A stretch of DNA of 64,000 nt from JANOYY01 sp043720395 (GCA_043720395.1 JAYSSR010000014.1:62001-126000); one strand, 5' to 3'. Counted from the stretch's first letter, positions 1 to 8,155 are shown. Notes: a model not told the origin generated them from the letters alone. A program made the numbers and translations.

Positions 1-652
1 CAGCCGCTTCGACGTTGCCCAAGATCGTATGCGCACGTACAAGATCGGCCTCGTAGACGGCGAGGATCGCGTTCAGGTCGACGGGAAGATGTTCGAGCCA
101 GCGATCGTCGCAACGATTCGAGTGATCCCAGCCACTCTCACAGCTCGCGAGGTCGTCGAGATGATTGATGTCGAAGTAGCGCGACAGTCCCCGGTGAATC
201 TGGCGATGGTGGGGTTGCGCCGTACCCATCCACACCGTCGCGTGTTCGGCCTCCGCGAGGCGGACCATGTTTGCGAGCCATGCGCGCCGTCCACGCTCGC
301 GTCGACGTTCCTTGATCGACCAGGCAAGCAGTACCTGTTGGGTGAAGAACGGCGGTTGACTGCGCGAGAGGAAATAGTACCGGCTCGCGTTGGGAATCAC
401 GCCGAAGCGTTCGAGGAGGTAGGCCATGTTCTCAGCCATGTCGACGACGAGACCTTCACGCGCGGTGCCGACCAGGCCGAGCGAGGTGAAGAAGCTGTCC
501 CAGTAGTACATCTCCTGGAACATCCCTTTGGCGCTCGGCACGACGTAGGGACACGGCAGTCCGATAAGCGTTCCGACGTCGGTGGGCTGGGAGCGGACGA
601 GGGAATCCCAGGTCTTCTCCACGTGGCTGAGCGCGGGTTCGTAGGCGTGCAT
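1..652 (-). CDS. Trehalase, glycoside hydrolase family 37 (partial, runs off the left edge)
   Basis: The reverse-strand frame is open from an ATG at 652 to the window edge, giving the first 217 residues; the C-terminal part lies outside. It matches GH37 alpha,alpha-trehalases, which hydrolyse trehalose to two glucoses. MFQEMYYWDSFF (residues 44-55) corresponds to the first GH37 signature. GVIPN and SRSQPP follow at 84-101. ESGWDHSNR at 172-180 holds the Asp (176) that aligns with the GH37 catalytic acid. The second signature (QWDYPNGW type) would lie beyond the edge. No signal peptide is visible, so a cytoplasmic enzyme is likely. An in-frame stop lies 48 nt upstream of the ATG and there is no other standard start between. 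It follows the aldo/keto reductase by 37 bp on the same strand, so the two may be cotranscribed. Confidence 0.85.
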   Translation of the reverse strand, partial: MHAYEPALSHVEKTWDSLVRSQPTDVGTLIGLPCPYVVPSAKGMFQEMYYWDSFFTSLGLVGTAREGLVVDMAENMAYLLERFGVIPNASRYYFLSRSQPPFFTQQVLLAWSIKERRRERGRRAWLANMVRLAEAEHATVWMGTAQPHHRQIHRGLSRYFDINHLDDLASCESGWDHSNRCDDRWLEHLPVDLNAILAVYEADLVRAHTILGNVEAA

Positions 653-689
653 AGCTTTGCTGGCCCAGAGTATCTTGGCGTGAGCGGCG

Positions 690-1682
690 TCAGCGCTCGG
701 CGGGATGGTTCACGTAGTCGACCGTCATCTCGTCGAGTCGTATCCGTACATCCCCTTCGAGGGCACCGCCCTTCACTGCTGCAAACGCGTCAGCGAGTTG
801 CTCCGGACGACTCGCGCCGACGATCGGCGAGGTGATGGCGGGGTTGGAAAGGACCCACTGCAGGGCCAGCGTCGCAAGGCTCACTCCCGACCCGGTCGCG
901 ATAACCCTCAACTCCTCGACCGCGTCGAACTGGCGATCGTGCCAGTACCGCTCCTGGTAGCGGCCGGCCGCGGTGCCAAGGGTGAAGCGGCTGCCTTCGG
1001 TCGGATTGCCGCGCTGATGCTTGCCCGAGAGAAAGCCTCCGGCGAGCGGGTTGTAGGGAATGACGCCCACGCCTTCGGCGGCGCACAGGGGGAGCAGTTC
1101 TCGTTCGACGTTGCGGTACAAAAGGTTGTAGCGGGGCTGTACCGAGTCGTAGCGGGCTAGGCCGAGGGTCTCCGATCGACCGATGCCGCGGGCGAGTTCC
1201 CAGGCGAGATAGTTCGAGCAGCCGATGTACCGCACCTTGCCCGATCGCACGAGATCGTTCAGCGCGCTGAGCGTTTCGTCCTGCGTGACGGTGGGGTCGA
1301 ACTGGTGCATCTGGTAGAGGTCGATGTAGTCGGTACCGAGACGCCGCAGCGAGCCGTCCACCGCGTCGAAGATGTGCTTGCGCGACGCGCCCCGGTCCCA
1401 CCGCTTGCTGCTCATCGGTCCGACGCATTTCGTGGCCACGATGAAGTCGTCGCGACGGCCCGCCAGCCAGCGTCCGACGATCTCCTCCGTACGCCCGACC
1501 GTGGCACCGGAGCCACCGAGCGGGTACACGTCGGCCGTGTCGAGAAACGTTATGCCACCGTCCGCCGCGGCGTCGAGGATTGCTCTGCTGACGTCCTCGT
1601 CGCATTGGTAGCCGAACGTCATCGTGCCGAGGCAGAGACGGGAGACGGAGAGACCGGTGCGACCGAGACGAACGTGTTCCAT
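690..1682 (-). CDS. Aldo/keto reductase
   Basis: A 330-residue NAD(P)H-dependent oxidoreductase of the aldo/keto reductase superfamily. The frame extends further upstream, but the ATG at 1682 begins the typical N-terminus MEHVRLGRTGLSVSRLCLG, so I place the start there; the upstream part is Arg/Pro-rich and unlike the family. The catalytic tetrad is visible: Asp48 and Tyr53 in FLDTADVY, Lys85 in VATKC and His126 in LYQMHQFD. The C-terminal nucleotide-binding motif is present as SPIVGASRPEQL. The substrate is not predictable; the length and GG-loop are like the YajO/Tas-type subgroup. It lies upstream of the trehalase in the direction of transcription and diverges from the oxygenase gene at 1798. 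Confidence 0.85.
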   Translation of the reverse strand: MEHVRLGRTGLSVSRLCLGTMTFGYQCDEDVSRAILDAAADGGITFLDTADVYPLGGSGATVGRTEEIVGRWLAGRRDDFIVATKCVGPMSSKRWDRGASRKHIFDAVDGSLRRLGTDYIDLYQMHQFDPTVTQDETLSALNDLVRSGKVRYIGCSNYLAWELARGIGRSETLGLARYDSVQPRYNLLYRNVERELLPLCAAEGVGVIPYNPLAGGFLSGKHQRGNPTEGSRFTLGTAAGRYQERYWHDRQFDAVEELRVIATGSGVSLATLALQWVLSNPAITSPIVGASRPEQLADAFAAVKGGALEGDVRIRLDEMTVDYVNHPAER

Positions 1683-1760
1683 GGGTCGAATCGTGCCACG
1701 GCAATTGACGAGCGGGCACATCGACGGTTCACGCAGTGGTGAGCGGGGTTGGCGGGCGGG

Positions 1761-1789
1761 TTGAGCTGGGGTGCGCGCCGGTCTACGTT
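1761..1789 (+). promoter_or_regulatory. Promoter of the gamma-butyrobetaine-hydroxylase-like gene
   Basis: A -35 TTGAGC (1761-1766) and a -10 TACGTT (1784-1789, fits TAnnnT) are separated by 17 bp. The ATG at 1798 lies 8 nt after the -10, so the transcript would be leaderless or nearly so. No Shine-Dalgarno is present. Confidence 0.5.
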
Positions 1790-1797
1790 TCCCATCG

Positions 1798-2979
1798 ATG
1801 CCCTCCACGGAACATGAGCCGCTCACGCCCGACTTCTACGACTACCCGTGGACGCCACTGGCCGGCGTCGACCTCCACGACAATTTCGCGACCGTCGCGT
1901 GGGCCGACGGCACGACGCTGCCCTGCTACGCCCTTTGGCTCGCCGAGAACACGGCCGGCTTCGGCCTTGAGGTGTCGTCTCGTGAGTCGACGATCGACCC
2001 TTCCGACCTCCCCGCACCGTCGGATCTCGTGGATGCCGCTGTCGGCTCTCGTGGCGAGCTCGTGCTCACGTGGGTTGGTGGCGTCATCACGGAGGCGCAC
2101 CCGGGCTGGCTTCGCCAGGTCGCCGATGGGTTCCATCTGCCCGGGTCCTTTCTCCCACCACTGTCGACGTGGACGCCGTCGACGTTCACCGAGCCGCCAA
2201 GCCTCGACGGGGCCTGCGTCCTCACCGATGCTGGCGTTCTTCAGGAGTGGCTGGACCTCCTCGCCCGCTACGGGCTCGCCCGGCTCCGCAATACGCCGAC
2301 CTCCGCCGACTTCCTTGTCGAGCTGATGGGGCGCATCGGCCCGATTCGAGCAACCAACTTCGGTCTGACGTTCGACGTTCGCTCCGTCGTCGACCCCGAC
2401 TCGACGGCGTACACGGGCCTCAACCTTGGCCAGCACACCGACCTTCCAACTCGGGAGACTCCGCCCGGCTTTCAGTTCCTGCACTGCATTGCAAACGATG
2501 TGCCGGGCGGCTGGTCGCGCATGACCGATGGGCTCGCCGTTGTGGCCGAGCTACGGGACCACAACCCCGCTGACTACGACGCCCTCTCCACGTTGGAGTG
2601 GGTGTTCTTCAATCGGTCCCGCACGGAGGACCACCGCTGGATCGGCCCGATCATCGACAACGCGGACCCCCGCCACCCGCTCACCCTTCGGGCGTTCTAC
2701 CCCGTCCGCGGCTTTCCGCATATGGACCCCGCCGACGTTGCGCGCGCTTACGAATCGATGCGACGTTTCTCGGCGGTCGCGCACGACCCCCGCTTCCAGA
2801 TCCGCTACCCGTTCGTGCCGGGCGATGTGGTCGGCTTCGACAATCGCCGAGTCCTCCACGGACGTGACGCGTTCGACCCCGGCGGCGGCTCACGTCATCT
2901 GCGCGGCTGCTATCTCGATCAGGACGATCTGTATTCGCGCTTACGAGTCCTCGCGCGTCACGCGGGCCAGCCGCACTGA
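1798..2979 (+). CDS. Gamma-butyrobetaine hydroxylase-like Fe(II)/2-oxoglutarate dioxygenase
   Basis: A 393-residue member of the gamma-butyrobetaine/trimethyllysine dioxygenase branch of the TauD superfamily. The N-terminal 90 residues resemble the small GBBH N-terminal domain. The rest is a double-stranded beta-helix. The iron ligands are visible: His213 and Asp215 in GQHTDLP and His354 in LHGRDAF. Other family blocks are GFQFLHCIAND, GGWSRMTDG, PGDVVGFDNRRVLHGR and SRHLRGCYLDQDDLYSRLR, which closely follow animal and bacterial GBBH. Known members hydroxylate gamma-butyrobetaine to L-carnitine; the substrate here is inferred, not shown. The start at 1798 fits the leaderless promoter just upstream. 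No carnitine genes are adjacent. Its 3' end faces the TetR gene across palindrome A1. Confidence 0.8.
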   Translation: MPSTEHEPLTPDFYDYPWTPLAGVDLHDNFATVAWADGTTLPCYALWLAENTAGFGLEVSSRESTIDPSDLPAPSDLVDAAVGSRGELVLTWVGGVITEAHPGWLRQVADGFHLPGSFLPPLSTWTPSTFTEPPSLDGACVLTDAGVLQEWLDLLARYGLARLRNTPTSADFLVELMGRIGPIRATNFGLTFDVRSVVDPDSTAYTGLNLGQHTDLPTRETPPGFQFLHCIANDVPGGWSRMTDGLAVVAELRDHNPADYDALSTLEWVFFNRSRTEDHRWIGPIIDNADPRHPLTLRAFYPVRGFPHMDPADVARAYESMRRFSAVAHDPRFQIRYPFVPGDVVGFDNRRVLHGRDAFDPGGGSRHLRGCYLDQDDLYSRLRVLARHAGQPH

Positions 2980-3013
2980 CGCTACGGCCGAAATCATGGT
3001 GCCACGTGGACAT

Positions 3014-3093
3014 GCTTCGCGGTACGTTCGGTGGCTCGCGGTACGTTCGGAGTACTCAGAACGTACCGCGACCGGCGGAACGTACCGCGAAGC
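3014..3093. repeat. Palindrome A1 (CGCGGTAC family)
   Basis: Two 35-nt arms (3014-3048 and 3059-3093) surround a 10-nt loop. Arms pair perfectly over the outer 16 and inner 13 bp, with a mismatched 6-nt middle. Each arm carries the unit TCGCGGTACGTTC twice, so the element holds four copies in two orientations. It lies between convergent genes and overlaps the last 12 codons of the TetR gene. The same family occurs at 8867 and 19733. Confidence 0.85.
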
Positions 3094-3919
3094 CATCGAG
3101 CAGCCGGGAGAGGTTCCGCTCGAACCGCTTCGGGTCGCGCAACTGCGCGTGAATGCGAGCCCAAAGCGGTTCGAGGCCGAACTCATCGACCATTGACGCG
3201 AGGGTTGGGAAGTCGCCACCATCGAACAATTCGGACATGTATGCCAGAAGGGTCGCACTCTTCGCTTCATCGTCAGCCAAGTTGTTCCGGGAGTGGAGAC
3301 AATGCCCGAAGACGTATTCGTCGATGGCCAGAATGAGATCGAAACGATCAGCCAGGGAGCCGGAAAACGACGTCACCGCCTCAAGGGTCTGATCGAAATG
3401 CCGCATTGCGTTCGGACCGATCGGCGGATCATCGGTGATGTCGAAGACCCACGGATGCCGTTCGAGGGCCGCCTTGCTGCGCCGGGCAAGCAAGGTGATG
3501 GCCGCGCGCCAATCCTTCGGCACCCGCATCCCGGGCGGAAGCAGCATCTCGCCCATGAATGCGTCCATAACAAGCGTGAGGAGTTCGTCTTTCGTTCGGA
3601 CATAGTGGTAGAGCGACATCGTTCCGACGTCGAGCTCGGTGCCAAGGCGTCGCATAGAAAGCGCGTCGAGTCCCTCGCTGTCGGCCACGCGAATGGCCGC
3701 CGCAGCAATATCGTCACGCGTAAGTCGTGGCCGCCGCGAACCTGCGGAACCGCGCGTCCAAACGTCGACCGAGTCGAGGTGCTCAGCGAGACGTTCCAAC
3801 TTCTCCGCATGCTTCTTCACTTTCGCTGCCGTTGCCGCGAGGGCGTCCGCTTTCTTCGCGACTTTGGACACCTTCGCCTTCACGGTCGGTCCACGAAAAT
3901 CCGTTGCCACGCCGTACAT
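3056..3919 (-). CDS. TetR-family transcriptional regulator
   Basis: About 287 residues. The TetR N-terminal helix-turn-helix runs from roughly residue 65 (RLTRDDIAAAAIRVADSEG) through LGTELDVGTMSLYHYVRTKDEL. The C-terminal region resembles the TetR_C class found in TetR/TetR-like drug regulators. An unusual Lys/Ala-rich helical extension (VKAKVSKVAKKADALAATA...) precedes the DNA-binding domain. I chose the ATG at 3919; an ATG at 3958 is also possible. The gene diverges from an ABC exporter operon, so it most likely represses that operon and itself. The last 12 codons read through palindrome A1, giving the tail FAVRSAGRGTF, so the natural C-terminus may have been altered by insertion of that element. 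Confidence 0.8.
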   Translation of the reverse strand: MYGVATDFRGPTVKAKVSKVAKKADALAATAAKVKKHAEKLERLAEHLDSVDVWTRGSAGSRRPRLTRDDIAAAAIRVADSEGLDALSMRRLGTELDVGTMSLYHYVRTKDELLTLVMDAFMGEMLLPPGMRVPKDWRAAITLLARRSKAALERHPWVFDITDDPPIGPNAMRHFDQTLEAVTSFSGSLADRFDLILAIDEYVFGHCLHSRNNLADDEAKSATLLAYMSELFDGGDFPTLASMVDEFGLEPLWARIHAQLRDPKRFERNLSRLLDGFAVRSAGRGTF

Positions 3920-3950
3920 CGTACTGATAGCGCACGCAAGCCGAAGTTCT

Positions 3951-3966
3951 GCCCGCATGGGCGGGC
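3951..3966. promoter_or_regulatory. Candidate TetR operator in the divergent promoter region
   Basis: GCCCGC and GCGGGC form a perfect 6-bp inverted repeat around ATGG. A second palindrome, CGTAC-TAT-GTACG (3984-3996), overlaps the ABC start codon. Either could be the operator of the divergent TetR gene. A -10-like TACTCT lies at 3974-3979. Assignment is by position only. Confidence 0.35.
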
Positions 3967-3989
3967 GATGCGCTACTCTGACCCGTACT

Positions 3990-4976
3990 ATGTACGACGA
4001 ATCAGTACGCCATACGAATCAGGCTACGGCAGGCGTCACCGCTCGCGGCCTGGGCAAGCGATTCGGTGATCTGTGGGCGTTGCGCGACCTCGACCTCGAC
4101 GTTGCACCCGGCACGGTCCTCGGATTGCTCGGACACAACGGTGCAGGAAAGACAACCGCAATCCGGATTCTCACCACGCTCTCGCAACCAACAGAGGGCA
4201 CGGCCACCGTCGATGGTCTCGACGTCGTGAGCGAGGCCGCAACAGTCCGTCAGCGCATCGGTGTCGCTGCTCAACAGGCAACGGTCGATGGGCTCATGAG
4301 CGCACGGCTCAACCTGCAAACGGTCGGCCGTCTGAGCGGCATGTCGAAGCAGGCCGCTCGCGCACGTGGCGACGAGCTCTTGGAACGTCTCGACCTCAGC
4401 GACTTCGCGTCAGCACTCGTCAAGACCTACTCCGGCGGTATGCGCCGACGGCTTGACCTGGCGGCCAGCCTGATGAGTGGCCCGCGGGTTCTGTTCCTCG
4501 ACGAACCGACAACGGGCCTCGACCCTCGCAGCCGCAACGATCTGTGGGACATGCTCCGTGATCTCGTGCGGGAAGGCTGCACGATCCTGCTCACCACCCA
4601 ATACCTGGAAGAGGCAGACCGGCTTGCCGACGACATTGTGGTGCTCGACCACGGCCGCACTGTTGCGCACGGCACACCCGAAGCGCTCAAGGCGCAAATC
4701 GGAACGGACCGCTTCGACGTCAAGGTCGCATCGGTCGATGACCTCAATGCCGCCAGCACCGCCCTGACACCGTTTGCCTCTGACGCACCATCGGTGGACA
4801 AGGACGCTCTCAGCGTCACGATCTCGGCTCGTGAAGGTGCGCGGCTCATCGACGTTGTGCGCGCACTCGACGAAGCCGGCGTCGAGGCGGTCGACGCCAC
4901 GCGTCGACAGGTCACCCTCGACGACGTGTTCCTCGCACTCACCACCAACTCGACCCCACAGGAGATGTCCGCATGA
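3990..4976 (+). CDS. ABC transporter ATP-binding protein, DrrA type
   Basis: A 328-residue ATPase of the drug-resistance/daunorubicin exporter (DrrA) family. Walker A is GHNGAGKTT, the signature motif is YSGGMRRRL and Walker B is VLFLDEPTTGLD, followed by the DrrA-type LLTTQYLEEAD block. A C-terminal domain of about 90 residues, typical of DrrA, ends in DDVFLALT. It couples ATP hydrolysis to export through the permease that overlaps it by 4 bp (ATGA). The open frame extends far upstream inside the TetR gene, but the ATG at 3990 begins the conserved part. It is likely controlled by the divergent TetR regulator. The substrate is unknown; hydrophobic drugs or lipids are usual for the family. Confidence 0.88.
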   Translation: MYDESVRHTNQATAGVTARGLGKRFGDLWALRDLDLDVAPGTVLGLLGHNGAGKTTAIRILTTLSQPTEGTATVDGLDVVSEAATVRQRIGVAAQQATVDGLMSARLNLQTVGRLSGMSKQAARARGDELLERLDLSDFASALVKTYSGGMRRRLDLAASLMSGPRVLFLDEPTTGLDPRSRNDLWDMLRDLVREGCTILLTTQYLEEADRLADDIVVLDHGRTVAHGTPEALKAQIGTDRFDVKVASVDDLNAASTALTPFASDAPSVDKDALSVTISAREGARLIDVVRALDEAGVEAVDATRRQVTLDDVFLALTTNSTPQEMSA

Positions 4977-5767
4977 GCAGCCACGTCATCGGCGACGCAT
5001 TCGTGTTCGCTCGCCGCAACCTCGAACACATCCGCCAGATCCCGGAGAAGCTGACCAACGTCACGGTGCAGCCGCTCATGTTCGTACTGCTCTTCGCCTA
5101 TGTCTTCGGCGGCGCAATCAACGTCGACGGTGGCGGGTACAAGGAATATCTGATCGGCGGAATCCTCATTCAATCGCTGGCCTTCGGGATGATGGGGCCG
5201 GCGACCGCGATCGCCACCGACCTGCAAGAGGGCGTCATCGATCGATTCCGCGTGCTGCCCACCCGGCGAAGCGCGTACATGCTCGGCCACTTCTTCGCCG
5301 AGCTTGCGGGCTCACTGCTCATGATCGCGATCCTCCTCGGCAGCGGACTGATCGTCGGGTGGCGGCCGCACACCGACCTGCTTCACTTCATTGAAGCGCT
5401 GCTGCTGTTGATCGGATTCGCATCAGCGATGATCTGGCTCGGTTTGTGGCTCGGTGCCCTGGTACGTTCCCCCGACGCTGTCATGGGTATCGGGTTCGTG
5501 ATCGTGTTTCCGATCACGTTCCTCAGTAACGCCTTCGTGCCGCTCGCCTCGCTGCCGAGCGTCCTGCAGTGGATCGCATCGGCGAACCCGATCAGCGTTC
5601 TCGTCGCAGCCGTGCGCACGTTGTTCGGCAACCCGGTTTCACCGGTGGAGAAGCACATCTGGCCGATCGATCACCCGGTCGCAGCGTCGTGGATCTACGT
5701 CGTGGTACTCGTTGTGGGCGGGTACGTGATCGCACAGCGTCGCTACGCGCAGCGCACCACCGACTGA
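4973..5767 (+). CDS. ABC-2 type permease, DrrB type
   Basis: A 264-residue integral membrane partner of the preceding ATPase. About six hydrophobic segments are visible: LTNVTVQPLMFVLLFAYVFGG, YLIGGILIQSLAFGMMGPAT, the SLLMIAILLGSGLIVG stretch, LLLLIGFASAMIWLGLWLG, MGIGFVIVFPITFLSNAFV and WIYVVVLVVGGYVIA. DLQEGVIDRFRVLPTRRSAY matches the cytoplasmic loop conserved in DrrB-like ABC-2 permeases. The start codon overlaps the ATPase stop (ATGA), indicating translational coupling. The operon ends here; the next gene converges from the other strand. Confidence 0.88.
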   Translation: MSSHVIGDAFVFARRNLEHIRQIPEKLTNVTVQPLMFVLLFAYVFGGAINVDGGGYKEYLIGGILIQSLAFGMMGPATAIATDLQEGVIDRFRVLPTRRSAYMLGHFFAELAGSLLMIAILLGSGLIVGWRPHTDLLHFIEALLLLIGFASAMIWLGLWLGALVRSPDAVMGIGFVIVFPITFLSNAFVPLASLPSVLQWIASANPISVLVAAVRTLFGNPVSPVEKHIWPIDHPVAASWIYVVVLVVGGYVIAQRRYAQRTTD

Positions 5768-5807
5768 CTGTCCGGGCCGCCCAGCGCGATCTGTCAGCTC
5801 CAGCCGT

Positions 5808-6485
5808 TCAGCCGAGGCTGTCGGCGAGCTGAGGGCGTTCCCGCAGCGACCGCTTCAGCTCGGCGAAGCCCGGGAACGTGGCGATCTCCCACATGGCGTC
5901 CCACAGCCTGAGTGCCTCCTCGCCACGAGGAACGCGGCTGATCACCGGTCCGAAGAACGACGTGGTCTGGCCGTTGCGGTTGTACGAAATGATAGGTGTA
6001 CCTACATCTTTGCCGGTACGACTCAGCGCGTCGGCGGTCGACGCTCGGAGCGAATCGTCCCACCGTTCGTCATTCGCCGCGGCGAGGAACTCCTCCTCGA
6101 TGCCGACCGAACGGAGATAGTCGGGAAAGCCAGCGTCGAAGTGGTCGACGATGTCGTGGCGGCGTCCTCGGACGTGGATGTCGCCGCCGAACTGGGCATA
6201 CAGCTCGGTCATGCGAGCGGGTCCCTGCGCCTCACGAATCGCCGACGCCACCCGCAGCAGTTTGAGGCCGGACCCATGTCCGGCGATGTACCCGTCCGGG
6301 AAGTCTTTGGTGTAGTCCTTTGCCTCATTGAGAAGCCGAAGGCTGATGAAACGCCAATCGATGGTGAGGTCGCGCTGTGCAGCGACCTCGAGCATCCAGC
6401 GCGACGTCAGCCAGGCCCACGGGCAGACGGGGTCCCAGAAGAATTCGACGTCGGCAGTTGGTTCGGTTGGTGTGTCGGTCGGCAT
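5808..6485 (-). CDS. DsbA-family thioredoxin-fold protein (mycothiol-dependent nitroreductase-like)
   Basis: A 225-residue protein with the DsbA insertion fold, closest in pattern to actinobacterial mycothiol-dependent reductases such as Rv2466c. The active site is WDPVCPWAW (Cys21-Pro-Trp-Ala24): the second cysteine of the usual CPWC is missing, so any redox chemistry would be monothiol, plausibly through a mixed disulfide with a low-molecular-weight thiol. Family blocks such as DWRFISLRLLNE, VGTPIISYNRNG and FFGPVISRVPRGEEALRLWD are present. The ATG at 6485 was chosen because a -10-like TACCGT lies 6 nt upstream and the conserved part starts soon after. It diverges from the FkbM gene, with palindrome B1 between them. 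Confidence 0.75.
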   Translation of the reverse strand: MPTDTPTEPTADVEFFWDPVCPWAWLTSRWMLEVAAQRDLTIDWRFISLRLLNEAKDYTKDFPDGYIAGHGSGLKLLRVASAIREAQGPARMTELYAQFGGDIHVRGRRHDIVDHFDAGFPDYLRSVGIEEEFLAAANDERWDDSLRASTADALSRTGKDVGTPIISYNRNGQTTSFFGPVISRVPRGEEALRLWDAMWEIATFPGFAELKRSLRERPQLADSLG

Positions 6486-6537
6486 GACGGCACGGTACCG
6501 CGGGCCTGCCACCGCGCGCGAGTCCACGCGATTGGCA

Positions 6538-6599
6538 AACCACCCAATCGGACCACCCGATAGGTCGAACCGACCATTGGGTGGTCCGATCGGGTGGTT
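6538..6599. repeat. Palindrome B1 (ACCACCC family)
   Basis: Arms AACCACCCAATCGGACCACC... and its near-exact reverse complement ending in GGGTGGTT fold into a hairpin of about 28 bp with a very short loop. Each arm contains ACCACCC twice. It lies between two divergent genes, so it is not a terminator for either. Relatives are at 28358 and 59743. Confidence 0.85.
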
Positions 6600-6656
6600 C
6601 TTGGCTGGTTCTCCGTGCCCCGTTCGCCATCGGGCAGGAGCTACCTTCGGTCAGGT

Positions 6657-7508
6657 ATGCGGACTGCGACGGTGACATTGCCCGGCATCGGCCAACCGCT
6701 CACGGTCGCGGTACATGACGTCAGCGACAAGCACATCTCCACCTCGATTCTTGAGCGGGGCGAGTGGGAGCCGTTCGAGACGGCCGTTGTGTCGCGGCTC
6801 GTTCGCGCGGGCGACCTCGTCGTGGACGCTGGCGCGAACATCGGCTGGTACACGATGGTCGCGGCGTCGCTCGGCGCGCGCGTGGTGGCGTGTGAGCCGT
6901 TGCCCGCCAATGCAGCACTGCTTCGGTCCAACGTCGAGGGCAACCGACTCGGCGACCTCGTTGAGATCCACGAATGTGCCCTCGGTCGTGCGGCTGGGAT
7001 CGCGACGCTTGCGCTGTCGACCGACAATCAGGGCGACCACCGGCTCACGACCGAACCGACGAAACGTTCGACCGTCTCCGTTCAGGTCTCGACTCTCGAC
7101 GCGCTGCTCGCTGGGCGGCGTCCGACGCTGATCAAGATCGACACGCAAGGCTCGGAGGTCGCGATCCTGGGTGGCGGTCGCAGTTGTTGGGCACCTACTC
7201 TGCCTGACCGCAACGCTCGTCCGGTGACGCTGGTCATCGAGTTCTGGCCGTACGGTCTCGCTCAATGCGGCGCGAGCGTCAGACAATTGTTGGAGCTTCT
7301 CGGAGAGCTGATTCCCAAGACGCATCGTTGCTTCGAGATCATCGAGTGGCGTCGCGGGCTGCGGGAACTCTCCCTTGAAGACCTCTACCGTTTCACGGTC
7401 GAAGGTGGCTACAGCGAGGCTGCGAAAGGATTCACAAACCTGCTCGTGCTTCCTGTCGAACGCGCATCCGAAATCATGGACATGATTCTCGTCGAACCCG
7501 CTTCATAA
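6657..7508 (+). CDS. FkbM-family methyltransferase
   Basis: A 283-residue SAM-dependent methyltransferase of the FkbM family, usually O-methylating sugars or polyketides. The SAM-binding motif is VVDAGANIGWYTMVAAS, followed by ARVVACEPLPANAALLRSN and LIKIDTQGSEVAIL, all characteristic of FkbM. The open frame begins upstream, inside palindrome B1, but the ATG at 6657 gives the natural N-terminus and lies 9 nt after a -10-like TACCTT, consistent with a leaderless transcript. It stands alone; no glycan or polyketide cluster surrounds it, so the substrate is unknown. Confidence 0.8.
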   Translation: MRTATVTLPGIGQPLTVAVHDVSDKHISTSILERGEWEPFETAVVSRLVRAGDLVVDAGANIGWYTMVAASLGARVVACEPLPANAALLRSNVEGNRLGDLVEIHECALGRAAGIATLALSTDNQGDHRLTTEPTKRSTVSVQVSTLDALLAGRRPTLIKIDTQGSEVAILGGGRSCWAPTLPDRNARPVTLVIEFWPYGLAQCGASVRQLLELLGELIPKTHRCFEIIEWRRGLRELSLEDLYRFTVEGGYSEAAKGFTNLLVLPVERASEIMDMILVEPAS

Positions 7509-7531
7509 GCGCGCAGAGTTATCCCCTACGG

Positions 7532-8155
7532 CTACGACTCGCTGCGGTTCTTGTCGAACAGGTCCTGCAACGCTTCGCGCAGCAGCGATGCCTCCGTGCG
7601 GGCCATCTTCGCAGCCAGCCTCCCGAGGCGATCGAGATCGGCGCGCGAGTAGTAGTTCGACTTGAGTGTCATCTTTTCCTCGACGTAGATCACCGCCCGA
7701 TCGCCGCCTTCCCGCTTGCCCCGCATGAGTGCGGAGTCTGCGCATCGCAGGACGTCCTCGGTCGATTCAGCGTGCGGTGGCCGGGCTGCAATGCCGAACG
7801 TCGCCGTCAACGTGCGACCGACGCCAACGACCGCGTGCGCCGCGAAATGCGCGCCGATCTCATGCAGAACGATCAACGCGTTCTCGGCCGAATTGTTCGG
7901 CAGCGCAATGGCGAATTCATCACCTCCGATGCGCCGCACGATCGCGCCTTTCGGGAGCGAGCCGGTGAGGGTCCTGGTCCACGCCGCGAGGACGCGGTCC
8001 CCGGCGCTGTGGCCCAGCTCGTCGTTGAGCGGACCGAAGCCGTCGAGGTCGGACAATGCGATCGCCACCGCTCCCCCATCCGTTGCCGCGTCGACCGCGG
8101 TGGCGAACTCGTGCCGATCGACGACCATCAGGTGTTTGACCCCGGCCGCGTTCAC
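7532..8155 (-). CDS. GGDEF-domain protein with C-terminal ribbon-helix-helix-like tail
   Basis: A 207-residue protein. Residues 1-157 form a compact GGDEF domain: ALSDLDGFGPLNDELGHSAGD (metal and substrate-binding segment) and an intact GGDEF at 77-81 within RRIGGDEFAIALPN. Diguanylate cyclases of this class make cyclic di-GMP; no sensory domain or membrane segment precedes it. Residues 158-202 (MTLKSNYYSRADLDRLGRLAAK...) look like a MetJ/Arc-type ribbon-helix-helix: a beta strand, then two helices. That would join a second-messenger domain to a DNA-binding fold. The start overlaps the deaminase stop by 4 bp, so the two are coexpressed. The domain could instead be an enzymatically inactive GTP sensor. 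Confidence 0.75.
   Translation of the reverse strand: MNAAGVKHLMVVDRHEFATAVDAATDGGAVAIALSDLDGFGPLNDELGHSAGDRVLAAWTRTLTGSLPKGAIVRRIGGDEFAIALPNNSAENALIVLHEIGAHFAAHAVVGVGRTLTATFGIAARPPHAESTEDVLRCADSALMRGKREGGDRAVIYVEEKMTLKSNYYSRADLDRLGRLAAKMARTEASLLREALQDLFDKNRSES

Noticed and set aside
29..835. Forward open frame of 268 codons at the left edge
   Set aside because: It is antisense to the trehalase and aldo/keto reductase frames, which show clear family motifs; its own sequence has no recognisable motif.
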